The notes below the pieces were generated by a model. It saw nothing but the letters and a program-made list of their open reading frames with translations. It was not told where the DNA came from and did no database searches. A DNA stretch of 33,945 nt from the NCBI GenBank assembly GCA_964559535.1, contig CAZLIC010000043.1, forward strand, positions 1 to 33,945, given 5' to 3'. The translations under genes were made by a program, and so were the position numbers. How positions within the stretch are numbered: the first letter of the stretch is position 1; each line of letters opens with the position of its first letter. Positions 9,219 to 17,300 of the stretch are shown one piece after another. This DNA is from CAZLIC01 sp964559535. GTDB taxonomy: Bacteria > Pseudomonadota > Alphaproteobacteria > Rhodobacterales > Rhodobacteraceae.

Positions 9219-11000
9219 ATGTTCGGATTGGCTCTGCCTGCGGAACTGCAGCCTTGGGTGGCGCTGGCCATCCTGTTCCTGATGTTTGTGCTGTTTGTCC
9301 GCGAGGATTTCCCGCCCGAGGTGACCGCCATCGGCGGCGCCGCGACCATGCTGGTGCTGGGCATCCTGCCGATCCCCGAGGCGACGAAGGCATTGTCGAA
9401 CGCGGCGCCTTGGACCATTGCCTTCATGTTCGTGATCGTGGGCGCGCTGGTGCGCACAGGGGCGCTGGACTGGATCACCCAGATCGCGCTGCGCCGGGTC
9501 GAGAAGTCGCCGAAGGTGGGCCTGGCCTCCATTGGCGTCGGCGTCACCGGCCTGTCGGGTTTCATGAACAACACCCCGCTGGTCGTGGTGATGATTCCGG
9601 TGTTCATGCGGCTGGCCAAGGCGATCAAGATCGCGCCGTCCAAGCTGATGATCCCGCTGTCGTACATGACCATTCTGGGCGGCACGCTGACCCTGATCGG
9701 CACATCGACGAACCTGCTGGTGGACGGCGTTGCGGTGCAGAACGGGCTGCCGCATTTCGGCATTTTCACCATCACGCAGGTGGGCCTGTGCTGCGCCGCG
9801 ATTGGCCTGACCTACATCGCGCTGGTCGGCCACCGTCTGCTGCCCGAGCGCGCCAGCATGTCGGCGATGATGTCCGACAAGAGCCGGATGAAGTTTTTTA
9901 CCGAGGTCGCTGTGCCCGAGGGCAGCGCGCTGATCGGGCAGAACGTGAACATGGTGGCGCTGTTCAAGCGCGACAGCATCCGGGTGATCGACGTGCTGCG
10001 CGGCGACGCGTCGCTGCGGCGCGACATGCAGGATGTGGTGCTGCAGGCGGGCGACCGGGTGGTGCTGCGCTCGCCCATGTCGGAAATCCTGGGGATGCAG
10101 GCCGGCAAGGCGGTGGAACACGACGTCGACAAGCTGTCATCGGTGGCCACCACCACGGTCGAAGTGCTGATCCAGCCGGGCTGCAAGATGGTGGGGCGCA
10201 CCCTGGGCGAACTGCGCCTGCGCCGCCGCTATGGCGTCTATCCGCTGGCCGTGCACCGCCGTGACACCAACCTGGGCGGCAAGATTGACGAGATCGAGGT
10301 GGCGGTGGGCGACACCCTGCTGCTGGAAGGCTCGCCCGAGGATATCCAGCGCCTGGCCGCCGATCTGGATGTGACCGACATTGCCCAGCCATCGGTGCGC
10401 GCCTATCGGCGCAGCCACGCGCCGATTGCCGCGGCGGTGCTGGCAGGGGTGGTGGTGCTGTCGTCCTTCGACGTGGCACCGATCCTGGTGCTGGCCTTCC
10501 TGGGCGTGGCCATCGTGCTGCTGACCGGCTGCATCGACGCCGACGAGGCGTTCTCGGCCGTGGACGGCCGCCTGATGGGGCTGATTTTCGGGATGCTGGC
10601 GGTGGGCGGCGGGCTGGAGCATTCCGGCGCCGTCGAGCGCATCGTCACCATGATGGCGCCGTCGCTGGTGGGCATTTCGCCCATCATCCTGATCATGATC
10701 ATCTATGCGCTGACGTCGTTCCTGACCGAGGTGATCTCGAACAATGCTGTCGCGGTCATCATGACGCCCATCGTCATCGGCCTTGCGCGGCAGATCGGGG
10801 TGGACCCGGTGCCGCTGGTGGTGGCGGTGATGTTCGCGGCCTCGGCGGCCTTTGCCACACCCATCGGGTACCAGACCAACACGCTGGTCTACGGGCCGGG
10901 GGGCTACAAGTTTTCGGATTATTTCCGCATCGGGATTCCGCTGAACATCATCATGGTGTTCGCGATGGGCGTGATCATCCCGTTCTTTTTTCCGTTCTGA
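9219..11000 (+). CDS. SLC13/DASS-family anion permease with two RCK_C domains
   Basis: This is an inner-membrane carrier of 593 residues. Two blocks of membrane helices (about residues 10-205 and 395-593) flank a cytoplasmic insert with two TrkA_C/RCK_C domains (about 215-290 and 308-385). Each transport half has a conserved Asn-containing hairpin: SGFMNNTPLVVVMIP in the first and TEVISNNAVAVIMTPI in the second. Each also has a Thr-rich motif (GTSTNLL and GYQTNTLVYGPGGY). The family moves dicarboxylates, sulfate or similar anions, usually with sodium; RCK_C-bearing members are often annotated as sulfate or divalent-anion carriers. The start ATG follows GGGGGAAACC. Confidence 0.9.
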   Translation: MFGLALPAELQPWVALAILFLMFVLFVREDFPPEVTAIGGAATMLVLGILPIPEATKALSNAAPWTIAFMFVIVGALVRTGALDWITQIALRRVEKSPKVGLASIGVGVTGLSGFMNNTPLVVVMIPVFMRLAKAIKIAPSKLMIPLSYMTILGGTLTLIGTSTNLLVDGVAVQNGLPHFGIFTITQVGLCCAAIGLTYIALVGHRLLPERASMSAMMSDKSRMKFFTEVAVPEGSALIGQNVNMVALFKRDSIRVIDVLRGDASLRRDMQDVVLQAGDRVVLRSPMSEILGMQAGKAVEHDVDKLSSVATTTVEVLIQPGCKMVGRTLGELRLRRRYGVYPLAVHRRDTNLGGKIDEIEVAVGDTLLLEGSPEDIQRLAADLDVTDIAQPSVRAYRRSHAPIAAAVLAGVVVLSSFDVAPILVLAFLGVAIVLLTGCIDADEAFSAVDGRLMGLIFGMLAVGGGLEHSGAVERIVTMMAPSLVGISPIILIMIIYALTSFLTEVISNNAVAVIMTPIVIGLARQIGVDPVPLVVAVMFAASAAFATPIGYQTNTLVYGPGGYKFSDYFRIGIPLNIIMVFAMGVIIPFFFPF

Positions 11001-11037
11001 CTGCGGCCGTACCGGCGGGGTTGCGGGCGGCGCGGGT

Positions 11038-11055
11038 GGCGGTGTAAGCACCGCC
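11038..11055 (+). terminator. Hairpin between the SLC13 and yebC genes
   Basis: GGCGGTG (11038-11044) and CACCGCC (11049-11055) form a perfect 7-bp stem around a TAAG loop, 38 bp after the SLC13 stop and 31 bp before the yebC start. No T-tract follows, so it may be a weak terminator or a 5'-UTR structure. A similar TAAG-loop hairpin lies just before rmlA at 17263-17276. Confidence 0.45.
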
Positions 11056-11086
11056 GTCATTCACGCGGCGGGACGGAGACGGGGAC

Positions 11087-11830
11087 ATGGCAGGCCATTC
11101 CAAATGGGCCAACATCCAGCATCGCAAGGGCAAGCAGGACGCCCAGCGGTCGAAGATGTTTTCCAAGCTGTCGAAGGAGATCACCGTCGCGGCCAAACTG
11201 GGCGACCCCGACCCCGACCACAACGCCCGCCTGCGTCTGGCGGTGAAGGCGGCCAAGGCCGCCTCGATGCCGAAGGACGTGATCGAGCGGGCGATCAAGA
11301 AGTCACAGACCAGCGATGCGGCGGACTATACCGAAATCCGCTACGAGGGCTACGGGCCGAACGGCATTGCGGTCATTGTCGAGACCATGACCGACAACGT
11401 CAACCGCACCGCCAGCAACGTGCGGTCGTACTTCACCAAGTACGGCGGAAACCTGGGCACCACGGGTTCGGTCAGCTTCATGTTCGACCGGGTGGGCGAG
11501 ATCACCTATCCCGCAGAGGCGGGCGATGCCGACACGGTGATGATGGCGGCGATCGAGGCCGGGGCGGATGACGTGGAATCCGACGAGGACGGCCACTGGG
11601 TGTACTGCGCCTTCGAGAACCTGTCCGACGTGTCGGATGCGCTGGAGAAGGTGCTGGGGGACTCGACCGAATCGAAGATGGTCTGGCGCCCGCAGAACCG
11701 CACCAACGTGGACCTTGAGACCGCGACCAAGCTGATGAAGCTGATCGAGGTGCTGGAAGAGGACGACGACGTGCAGGCGGTGACGGCCAATTTCGACGTG
11801 CCCGAGGATGTGGCGGCGGCGCTTGGCTGA
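11087..11830 (+). CDS. yebC: YebC/PmpR-family protein
   Basis: This is a cytosolic protein of 247 residues, typical for the family. The N-terminal signature MAGHSKWANIQHRKGKQDAQ is nearly invariant among YebC proteins. SMPKDVIERAIKK, YEGYGPNGIAVIVE and an acidic C-terminal part with MKLIEVLEEDDDVQAV follow. Members were long annotated as transcriptional regulators; more recent work links the family to translation and relief of ribosome stalling. In many alphaproteobacteria it lies near ruvC; no ruv genes are seen here. It is transcribed toward the ArgP-type gene, with a strong hairpin between their stops. Confidence 0.96.
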   Translation: MAGHSKWANIQHRKGKQDAQRSKMFSKLSKEITVAAKLGDPDPDHNARLRLAVKAAKAASMPKDVIERAIKKSQTSDAADYTEIRYEGYGPNGIAVIVETMTDNVNRTASNVRSYFTKYGGNLGTTGSVSFMFDRVGEITYPAEAGDADTVMMAAIEAGADDVESDEDGHWVYCAFENLSDVSDALEKVLGDSTESKMVWRPQNRTNVDLETATKLMKLIEVLEEDDDVQAVTANFDVPEDVAAALG

Positions 11831-11853
11831 CGTGGGACAGCGCGTGTCCCACG
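11831..11853. terminator. Hairpin between convergent yebC and argP-like genes
   Basis: CGTGGGACA (11831-11839) and TGTCCCACG (11845-11853) form a perfect 9-bp stem with loop GCGCG directly after the yebC stop; a further GTGGGACA follows at 11854. With convergent genes on both sides it is well placed as a bidirectional terminator, though it has no T-tract. Confidence 0.6.
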
Positions 11854-11881
11854 GTGGGACATGAAGGCTGTTTCAACGAAA

Positions 11882-12805
11882 TCAATAGGTTGCTGGCGCG
11901 CGTTCACGATTAGGCATTTGGGGCACCAGCGCGGCGCCCGCCGCGGCGCGGATTGCCCGTGTCAGCGGCGCAACCGCCGGGGCGGCGATCCGGGCCACCT
12001 GCCAGAACAGCGGCACGTCCAGCGGCGTGTCGGGCACCAGTTCGACCAGCCGCCCGGCGGCAAGATGGTCGCGGACCAGCGGTTCGACGTTCATGCACCA
12101 GCCGATCCCGAGCAGTGTTGCGGCCACGAACCCTTCGGGCGATGCGATCCGGTGCAGCGGGGGCGCGATGCGGCGTCCGGTCAGCCGTTCCATCCAGAGG
12201 CGCTGAAGCAGGTCCTTGTCGGAAAACACCAGAGACGGGGCCTGCGAGAGGCTGGCGGCGTTCACCCCGTCCGGGAACCACCGGGAAACGAACGCGGGGC
12301 TTGCCGCGGCGCGGAACCGCTGCGCACCAAGGGCCATGGTATCGCAACCCTGCACCGGGCCTGCGCTGCCGGTCACGGCGGCGGCCACCTCTCCGCGCCG
12401 CAGCCATGCCTCGGACCAGTCCTGATCGTCGATCACCAGATCCCACATCGGGCCCCCCTGCGTATCCTGCGCGGCGGCAAGCGCCGGCAGGAACCAGGTG
12501 GCCAGACTGTCGGCGTTGACCGCAATGCGGATGGCGGGCGGACCTTCGGACACGCGCGGCAGGTCCTGCGCAAGCGCGGCCTCGAGCAGCGCCACATCAT
12601 CATGATGGCGGATCAGGCGGAGGCCCGCGTCGGTGGCCCGGTTGGGCTGGCCGCGGATGACCAGAAGCGTGCCGATGCGTTCCTCGAGCGCCTTGATGCG
12701 CTGCGAGACGGCCGAAGGCGTGACGCCCAGTTGCGCCGCGGCCAGGTCGAACGACCCGCGGCGGTGGACGGCGGCAAGGGCGGCGAGGTGATGGGGGTCG
12801 AGCAT
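11882..12805 (-). CDS. argP: LysR-family regulator, ArgP/LysG type
   Basis: This is a transcriptional activator of 307 residues. The winged helix-turn-helix is at residues 1-60 (MLDPHHLAALAAVHRRGSF, AAAQLGVTPSAVSQRIKALE), a close match to E. coli ArgP. A LysR effector-binding domain follows from about residue 90. The ATG at 12805 is chosen because it aligns with ArgP starts; a GTG at 12838 would add 11 residues. ArgP/LysG proteins sense lysine or arginine and switch on the exporter gene beside them. The divergent neighbour here is exactly such an exporter, so the regulatory pairing is well supported by context. The 86-bp gap should hold the binding site. Confidence 0.9.
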   Translation of the reverse strand: MLDPHHLAALAAVHRRGSFDLAAAQLGVTPSAVSQRIKALEERIGTLLVIRGQPNRATDAGLRLIRHHDDVALLEAALAQDLPRVSEGPPAIRIAVNADSLATWFLPALAAAQDTQGGPMWDLVIDDQDWSEAWLRRGEVAAAVTGSAGPVQGCDTMALGAQRFRAAASPAFVSRWFPDGVNAASLSQAPSLVFSDKDLLQRLWMERLTGRRIAPPLHRIASPEGFVAATLLGIGWCMNVEPLVRDHLAAGRLVELVPDTPLDVPLFWQVARIAAPAVAPLTRAIRAAAGAALVPQMPNRERAPATY

Positions 12806-12891
12806 TAGCAGCGCTTCATCCGGATTAGGCGATTTCACTCGATTGAACGTTTCGACCGTGGCAGGTCAAGCGGCAACGGCAGGGGGCGGGC

Positions 12892-13494
12892 ATGTTCGGC
12901 GCGGCGGTGACGGGGTTTCTGACGGGGATTTCGCTGATCGCGGCGATTGGCGCGCAGAATGCCTTCGTGCTGCGGCAGGGGTTGCGGCGCGAGCATGTGG
13001 GGTGGGTGGTGGCGGTGTGTGCGCTGTCGGATGCGGTGCTGATCGCAGCCGGTGTGGCAGGGTTCGGGGCGGTGGCGGCGCGGGTGCCGTGGCTGCCTGC
13101 GGCGGCGCTGTGGGCGGGGGTGGCGTTTCTGGTGGGCTATGGGTTGCTGCGGCTGCGGGCGGCGTGGCGGGGCGGCGGGGCGCTGGCGGCGGGCGGGGGC
13201 GATGCGGTGCCGCTGGGCCGGGCGCTGGCGGCGTGCCTTTTGTTCACCTGGGCCAATCCGCATGTGTATCTGGACACGCTGGTGCTGATCGGCGGGCTGG
13301 CGGCGCAGCAGGCGCCGTTCGAGGCCTGGTATGCGGGCGGGGCGATGGCGGCCTCGGGTGTGTTCTTCGGAACGCTGGGGTTCGGGGCGCGGGCGCTGGC
13401 GCCGTTCTTTGCCAGCGCCGTGGCGTGGCGCTGGCTGGATGCGGGCGTGGGGATGCTGATGCTGGTGCTGGCGGCGCGGCTGGCGCTGGGCTGA
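12892..13494 (+). CDS. argO: LysE/ArgO-family basic amino acid exporter
   Basis: This is an inner-membrane exporter of 200 residues with about six hydrophobic segments. The LysE/ArgO signature is at the N-terminus (GFLTGISLIAAIGAQNAFVLRQGLRREHV), and the second conserved motif is FTWANPHVYLDTLVLIG near residue 120. It diverges from the ArgP-type regulator gene, the arrangement of lysG-lysE and argP-argO pairs. The expected role is export of excess lysine and/or arginine. The start ATG follows CAGGGGGCGGG. Confidence 0.92.
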   Translation: MFGAAVTGFLTGISLIAAIGAQNAFVLRQGLRREHVGWVVAVCALSDAVLIAAGVAGFGAVAARVPWLPAAALWAGVAFLVGYGLLRLRAAWRGGGALAAGGGDAVPLGRALAACLLFTWANPHVYLDTLVLIGGLAAQQAPFEAWYAGGAMAASGVFFGTLGFGARALAPFFASAVAWRWLDAGVGMLMLVLAARLALG

Positions 13495-13549
13495 GAGGCT
13501 TGCGCCCGGCCGTGCGGCGCGGTTGAAGGCGGGCATGACCGGTGTTGCG

Positions 13550-13608
13550 GCCGACAAGCAGCCGCGACAACCTGCGGCATTTGTCGCGGTTCCGCCACAG
13601 GTGCGACA
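13550..13608. promoter_or_regulatory. Cluster of CGACAA half-sites upstream of the RTX gene
   Basis: A perfect 9-bp inverted repeat, CCGCGACAA (13562-13570) and TTGTCGCGG (13581-13589), has a 10-bp spacer. It is flanked by a related GGCCGACAAG (about 13549-13558) and by GTGCGACA (13601-13608). Repeated half-sites of this kind suggest a regulator-binding region, and they support placing the RTX start codon downstream of it. The regulator is not identified. Confidence 0.45.
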
Positions 13609-13669
13609 CCCCGGCAGACCCCTGCGGCGGCAGGATGCCCCGGTGCAGGTGGTGGGTGGGTGTGTGGCC

Positions 13670-16600
13670 ATGCAGCGGCTCGACCTTGTCGGGACCGTGA
13701 CGGGACAGCGCTTCGGGGTTCCGGCGGGGCAGATCGAGATTGGGGCGGGGGGGACAGCCGCGTCGCCCTTCGTCACAGTCCTGAACCATGTCACGCGCGA
13801 GACGGTGACGCGCAGCCTTGCGGATGGCGGGACCGGAGCCGAGACCGGCCTGTCCGTACACGGCAGCGCGCGCCTAGCACTGACCGTGGATGGCGTGGCC
13901 GGGTCGGTGCTGGCGGATGCCCTGGGCATGGCGCGGGCTACGGGGGGGGCGGCCTCGGTGACCACGTATCTGTCGGGGTCGAACCTGTCGGCGCCGCAGG
14001 CGGTGGAGCTTCTGGCCACCCTGGCGGGCGGAAGCGCGTTTCTGGTGGCGGCGCGCCCGGCCGGTCAGGGACTGGCCGTGTGGCAGATGGCGGCCGACAA
14101 CAGCCTGACGCTGCGCGCAACGGTGAACGACAGCGCGGCGCTGGCGGCGGGCGGCATTTCGGCGCTGGCGTCGGTGATCGTGGGGGGCAGCACCTTTGTG
14201 GTGGCCGGATCGGCCACCGAGCATGCGCTTCAGGTGTGGCGCCTGTCGGCCACCGGCACACTGGCGGCGGTGGACCGGCAGGGTGTGGCCGAGGGCGTGC
14301 CGGTTGCCGGGATCAGCGCGCTGCGCAGCGTGACGGCGGGGGGCGAGACCTTTGTCATTGCCGCGGCGGCGGGGTCCTCGTCGCTGACGGCGTTCCGGGT
14401 GGGGGCCGACGGCCAGATGGCGGCCACCGATCAGGTGATGGATGACCTGAACACCCGGTTTGACGCGGTGACGGCGCTGGATGCGCTGGCGGTGGACGGG
14501 CGGGTGTTCGTGGCGGCAGCCGGGGCCGATGGCGGGATTTCCCTGTTCCTGCTGTGCCCCAAGGGCCGGTTCGTGCACCTGTCCTCGCTGGCCGACACGG
14601 CGGCCACTGGGCTGGCCGACATTTCGGCCATCGAGATGGTGCGCGTGGGCAGCGAGGTCCAGGTGATCGTGGCCTCGGGCGCCGAGGCGGGGCTGACGGT
14701 GCTGCGGCTGGACCTGGCGGGGATCGGTTCCGTGGTGGCGGCAACCGGGACAAGCACCACGGGCGGCAGCGGGGCAGACCTTCTGTGGCGGCGTGACGGG
14801 GCGGGCACCATCGAGGGCGGCGCGGGGGACGACATCCTGATCGACGGTGACGGTGCCGATGTGCTGCGCGGCGGCACCGGCGCCGACCTGTTCGTGATGT
14901 GGGATGACGGCGTGCGGGATGTGATCCTGGACTTCGACCCGGCGCAGGACCGCATCGACCTGTCGCAATGGGGCGGGTTGCGGAACGTCGGGCAGATTGC
15001 GGTGACCAGCACGGCAACCGGCGCCGTGCTGCGGTTCGGAGACGAGGAACTGGACATCCGCACGGCCGCGGGCACGCCGTTGACGGCGGCGCAGGTGCAG
15101 GCGCTGTCGTTGCTGCCGGTGACGCGGGTGCATCTGGGCAATGACGTGCCGCCTTCCGGCGTGGTGCGCGCAGGCACTGCCGGGGCCGACACGCTGGCTG
15201 CGGGGGATGGCGATGACACGCTGGATGGCGGCGGCGGCAACGATACCTTTGCGGGCGGGGCGGGGGCCGACCGGCACATGGGCGGCGCGGGGATCGACTG
15301 GGTCAGCTATGCGGCGGCAGGCGGCGGGCTGCGGCTGGACCTTGCGGCGCCTGGCCTGTCGACGGGCGAGGCCGAGGGGGACAGCTTTGACGGTGTGGAG
15401 GGGTTCACCGGCAGCCGGTTTGCCGACACGCTGGCCGGAGCGGCCGCCGGAGAGCGCATGTCCGGCGGCGCCGGCAACGACCTGATCGACGGGCGCGGCG
15501 GGACCGACGCGCTGGACGGCGGGCTGGGAAATGACACGCTGCTGGGCGGCGAAGGACCCGACCGGCTGGCGGGCAGTGACGGGAACGATGTGCTGTCGGG
15601 CGGCATCGGGCCCGACACGCTGGACGGCGGGGCGGGCGATGACCGCTTGTCGGGGGGCGACGGGGCCGATGTGATGACCGGGGGCGAGGGGGTCGACACG
15701 CTGGGCTATGCCGATGCCGTGGCGGGCGTGGTGCTGGACCTGGGCCTTGGCCTGGCGGGCGGCGCGGCGGCGGGGGACGTGCTGTCGGGGATCGAGGTGA
15801 TCGAGGGATCGGCCTTCGGCGACCGGCTGGTCGGCGATGCCGCGGACAACCGGTTGTCGGGCATGGCCGGGGACGACTGGGTTGACGGTGCGGAGGGGAA
15901 CGACTGGCTGGACGGCGGCATGGGGGACGACTCGGTCAAGGGCGGTGACGGCAACGACACGCTGCTGGGCGGCGACGGCCACGACAACCTGCCTGCCGAG
16001 GACGGCGATGATGTGGTGGAGGGCGGCGCGGGCAACGACATGCTGGGCGGCGGGCTGGGCGATGACAGCCTGTCGGGCGGCGATGGCGACGACACGATGG
16101 GCGGCGGCATCGGGATCGATACGCTGGCGGGCGGCGCGGGGGACGACAACCTGAGCGGCGGCTGGGGAAATGACCGGCTGGACGGCGGCACCGGCGATGA
16201 CCAGCTGGCCGGGAGCTACAACACTGACACCATCACCGCGGGCGACGGCGCCGACATGATTGGCGGCGGCACCGGGGACGACTCGATAGACTGCGGCGCG
16301 GGCAATGACACGGTCGGGGCGGGCACCGAGAATGACAGCGTGGACGGCGGCGCGGGGGACGACGCGCTGGGCGGTGGCCCGGGGAACGACTGGCTGTGGG
16401 GTGGCCTTGGCGCCGACCGGCTGACCGGCGGGCCGGGGGCCGACCGGCTGGCGGGCGGGCTTGGGGCGGATGCGTTCGTGTTCAACGGCATGGGCGACGG
16501 CCTGCGCGACGTGGTGGCGGATTTCCGCGACGGCGAGGACCATCTGGTGATGGCGCCGGTGCCCGGTGCGTCGCCCGCGGCCAAGTTCGCCTTGCTGTCG

Positions 16601-16720
16601 ATTGCGGCGGCCGTGGTTGACGGGGTGTCGGGCGTCGAGGTCCGGTACGGTGGCCATGTGGTGTTTCTGGCAGGACTGGCGGTCGGCGCGCTGGGGGTGG
16701 ACGACTTCCAGTGGGCGTGA
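13670..16720 (+). CDS. Secreted RTX calcium-binding protein with N-terminal propeller-like repeats
   Basis: This is a large exoprotein of 1016 residues from ATG 13670. The frame is open to TTG 13523, but that stretch looks regulatory. Residues about 90-370 contain at least five degenerate units of roughly 50 residues (pattern I-A-L-x-S-V-x-x-G-G-x-T-F-V-V-A), suggesting a beta-propeller. A short RTX block lies at about 375-405 and a long array of GGxGxDxL nonapeptides at about 500-940, which should fold on calcium outside the cell. The C-terminus (LGVDDFQWA) fits a type I secretion signal; there is no N-terminal signal peptide. No transporter, membrane-fusion or enzymatic domain is present or adjacent. 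An adhesin or surface-layer-like role is possible but unproven. Confidence 0.85.
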   Translation: MQRLDLVGTVTGQRFGVPAGQIEIGAGGTAASPFVTVLNHVTRETVTRSLADGGTGAETGLSVHGSARLALTVDGVAGSVLADALGMARATGGAASVTTYLSGSNLSAPQAVELLATLAGGSAFLVAARPAGQGLAVWQMAADNSLTLRATVNDSAALAAGGISALASVIVGGSTFVVAGSATEHALQVWRLSATGTLAAVDRQGVAEGVPVAGISALRSVTAGGETFVIAAAAGSSSLTAFRVGADGQMAATDQVMDDLNTRFDAVTALDALAVDGRVFVAAAGADGGISLFLLCPKGRFVHLSSLADTAATGLADISAIEMVRVGSEVQVIVASGAEAGLTVLRLDLAGIGSVVAATGTSTTGGSGADLLWRRDGAGTIEGGAGDDILIDGDGADVLRGGTGADLFVMWDDGVRDVILDFDPAQDRIDLSQWGGLRNVGQIAVTSTATGAVLRFGDEELDIRTAAGTPLTAAQVQALSLLPVTRVHLGNDVPPSGVVRAGTAGADTLAAGDGDDTLDGGGGNDTFAGGAGADRHMGGAGIDWVSYAAAGGGLRLDLAAPGLSTGEAEGDSFDGVEGFTGSRFADTLAGAAAGERMSGGAGNDLIDGRGGTDALDGGLGNDTLLGGEGPDRLAGSDGNDVLSGGIGPDTLDGGAGDDRLSGGDGADVMTGGEGVDTLGYADAVAGVVLDLGLGLAGGAAAGDVLSGIEVIEGSAFGDRLVGDAADNRLSGMAGDDWVDGAEGNDWLDGGMGDDSVKGGDGNDTLLGGDGHDNLPAEDGDDVVEGGAGNDMLGGGLGDDSLSGGDGDDTMGGGIGIDTLAGGAGDDNLSGGWGNDRLDGGTGDDQLAGSYNTDTITAGDGADMIGGGTGDDSIDCGAGNDTVGAGTENDSVDGGAGDDALGGGPGNDWLWGGLGADRLTGGPGADRLAGGLGADAFVFNGMGDGLRDVVADFRDGEDHLVMAPVPGASPAAKFALLSIAAAVVDGVSGVEVRYGGHVVFLAGLAVGALGVDDFQWA

Positions 16721-16814
16721 CTGCGCCACCCGCGGCGCGGCAGGACGGGGCATCGGGTGCGGCCGGCGGGCCCCCGGCGCGCTGGTTTCGCCGGAACGGG
16801 ACCCGGCTGACCCG

Positions 16815-16898
16815 CCCTCGGCCTTCGCGGGGGGGGGCGCCCCCTCGACGGCCTGCGGCGCGGCCCGGCAAGGGGGCCGGAGGCCCCCTTGCACCCCC
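16815..16898 (-). repeat. Palindromic intergenic repeat, copy 1
   Basis: About 84 bp starting CCCTCGGCCTTCGCGGGG, with the core CCTGCGGCGCGGCCCGGC and ending in a G-run/C-run hairpin (AGGGGGCC...GGCCCCCTT). It matches the reverse complement of 17123-17203 along most of its length, with some indels in the hairpin arms. GC-rich palindromes of this look are common between Rhodobacteraceae genes. Confidence 0.75.
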
Positions 16899-17122
16899 GC
16901 ACCCGGGCCCCCACCCGCCCGCGGGGCGCTGTCGCGCCAGGCGTGGGCATGGCGGCCAGCGGGGTGGCGCCGCGCGGGGCTGATGCCGGGAAGGATAGGG
17001 GCGCCCGCGGAGCGCCGCGGCGTTTCGGCGGGAATGCCCGGGCACCTGCGCCGCAGGACCGTCCCGGCAGCCCGCTTGCCCGCGGGCTGATCCGGGAGCA
17101 CACGCTCGGCTGGGTTCCGGAT

Positions 17123-17203
17123 GGGGGGTCCGGGGGGCTTGCCCCCCGGCCGGGCCGCGCCGCAGGGCTTCAAGGGGGCGTCAGCCCCCGCGAAGCCCGA
17201 GGG
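17123..17203 (+). repeat. Palindromic intergenic repeat, copy 2 (inverted)
   Basis: About 81 bp containing the hairpin CCGGGGGGCTTGCCCCCCGG, the core GCCGGGCCGCGCCGCAGG, a second hairpin GGGGGCGTCAGCCCCC and the end GCGAAGCCCGAGGG. Its reverse complement aligns with 16815-16898. The similarity appears to extend a further 10-15 bp on the outer sides (GACCCGG...GCCCTCG against CGAGGGC...CCGGTTC). Confidence 0.75.
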
Positions 17204-17300
17204 CGGGGTGCCCGGTTCGCCCGGGGAACGGCCGGCCGGGGGCGTTGCCGGGGCGCGCGCGGGCCTGTAAGCAGGCGCCGCAGCAGGACAAGGGTGCAGC

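Larger units (their letters stand above)
16721..17300. other. Highly structured 580-bp non-coding gap before rmlA
   Basis: I see no credible gene here. The stretch is extremely GC-rich and packed with inverted repeats: two copies of a palindromic repeat in opposite orientation (16815-16898 and 17123-17203), a perfect 8-bp stem with a 6-nt loop (17068-17089), CCTGCGCCGCAGG (17045-17057), and GCCTG-TAAG-CAGGC (17263-17276). The last lies 24 bp before the rmlA start. It probably acts as terminator for the RTX gene and as 5' region for rmlA. Confidence 0.7.

Noticed and set aside
13523..13669. N-terminal 49-codon extension of the RTX protein from TTG 13523
   Set aside because: No ribosome site, unlike the rest of the protein, and it covers a cluster of inverted-repeat half-sites typical of a control region.
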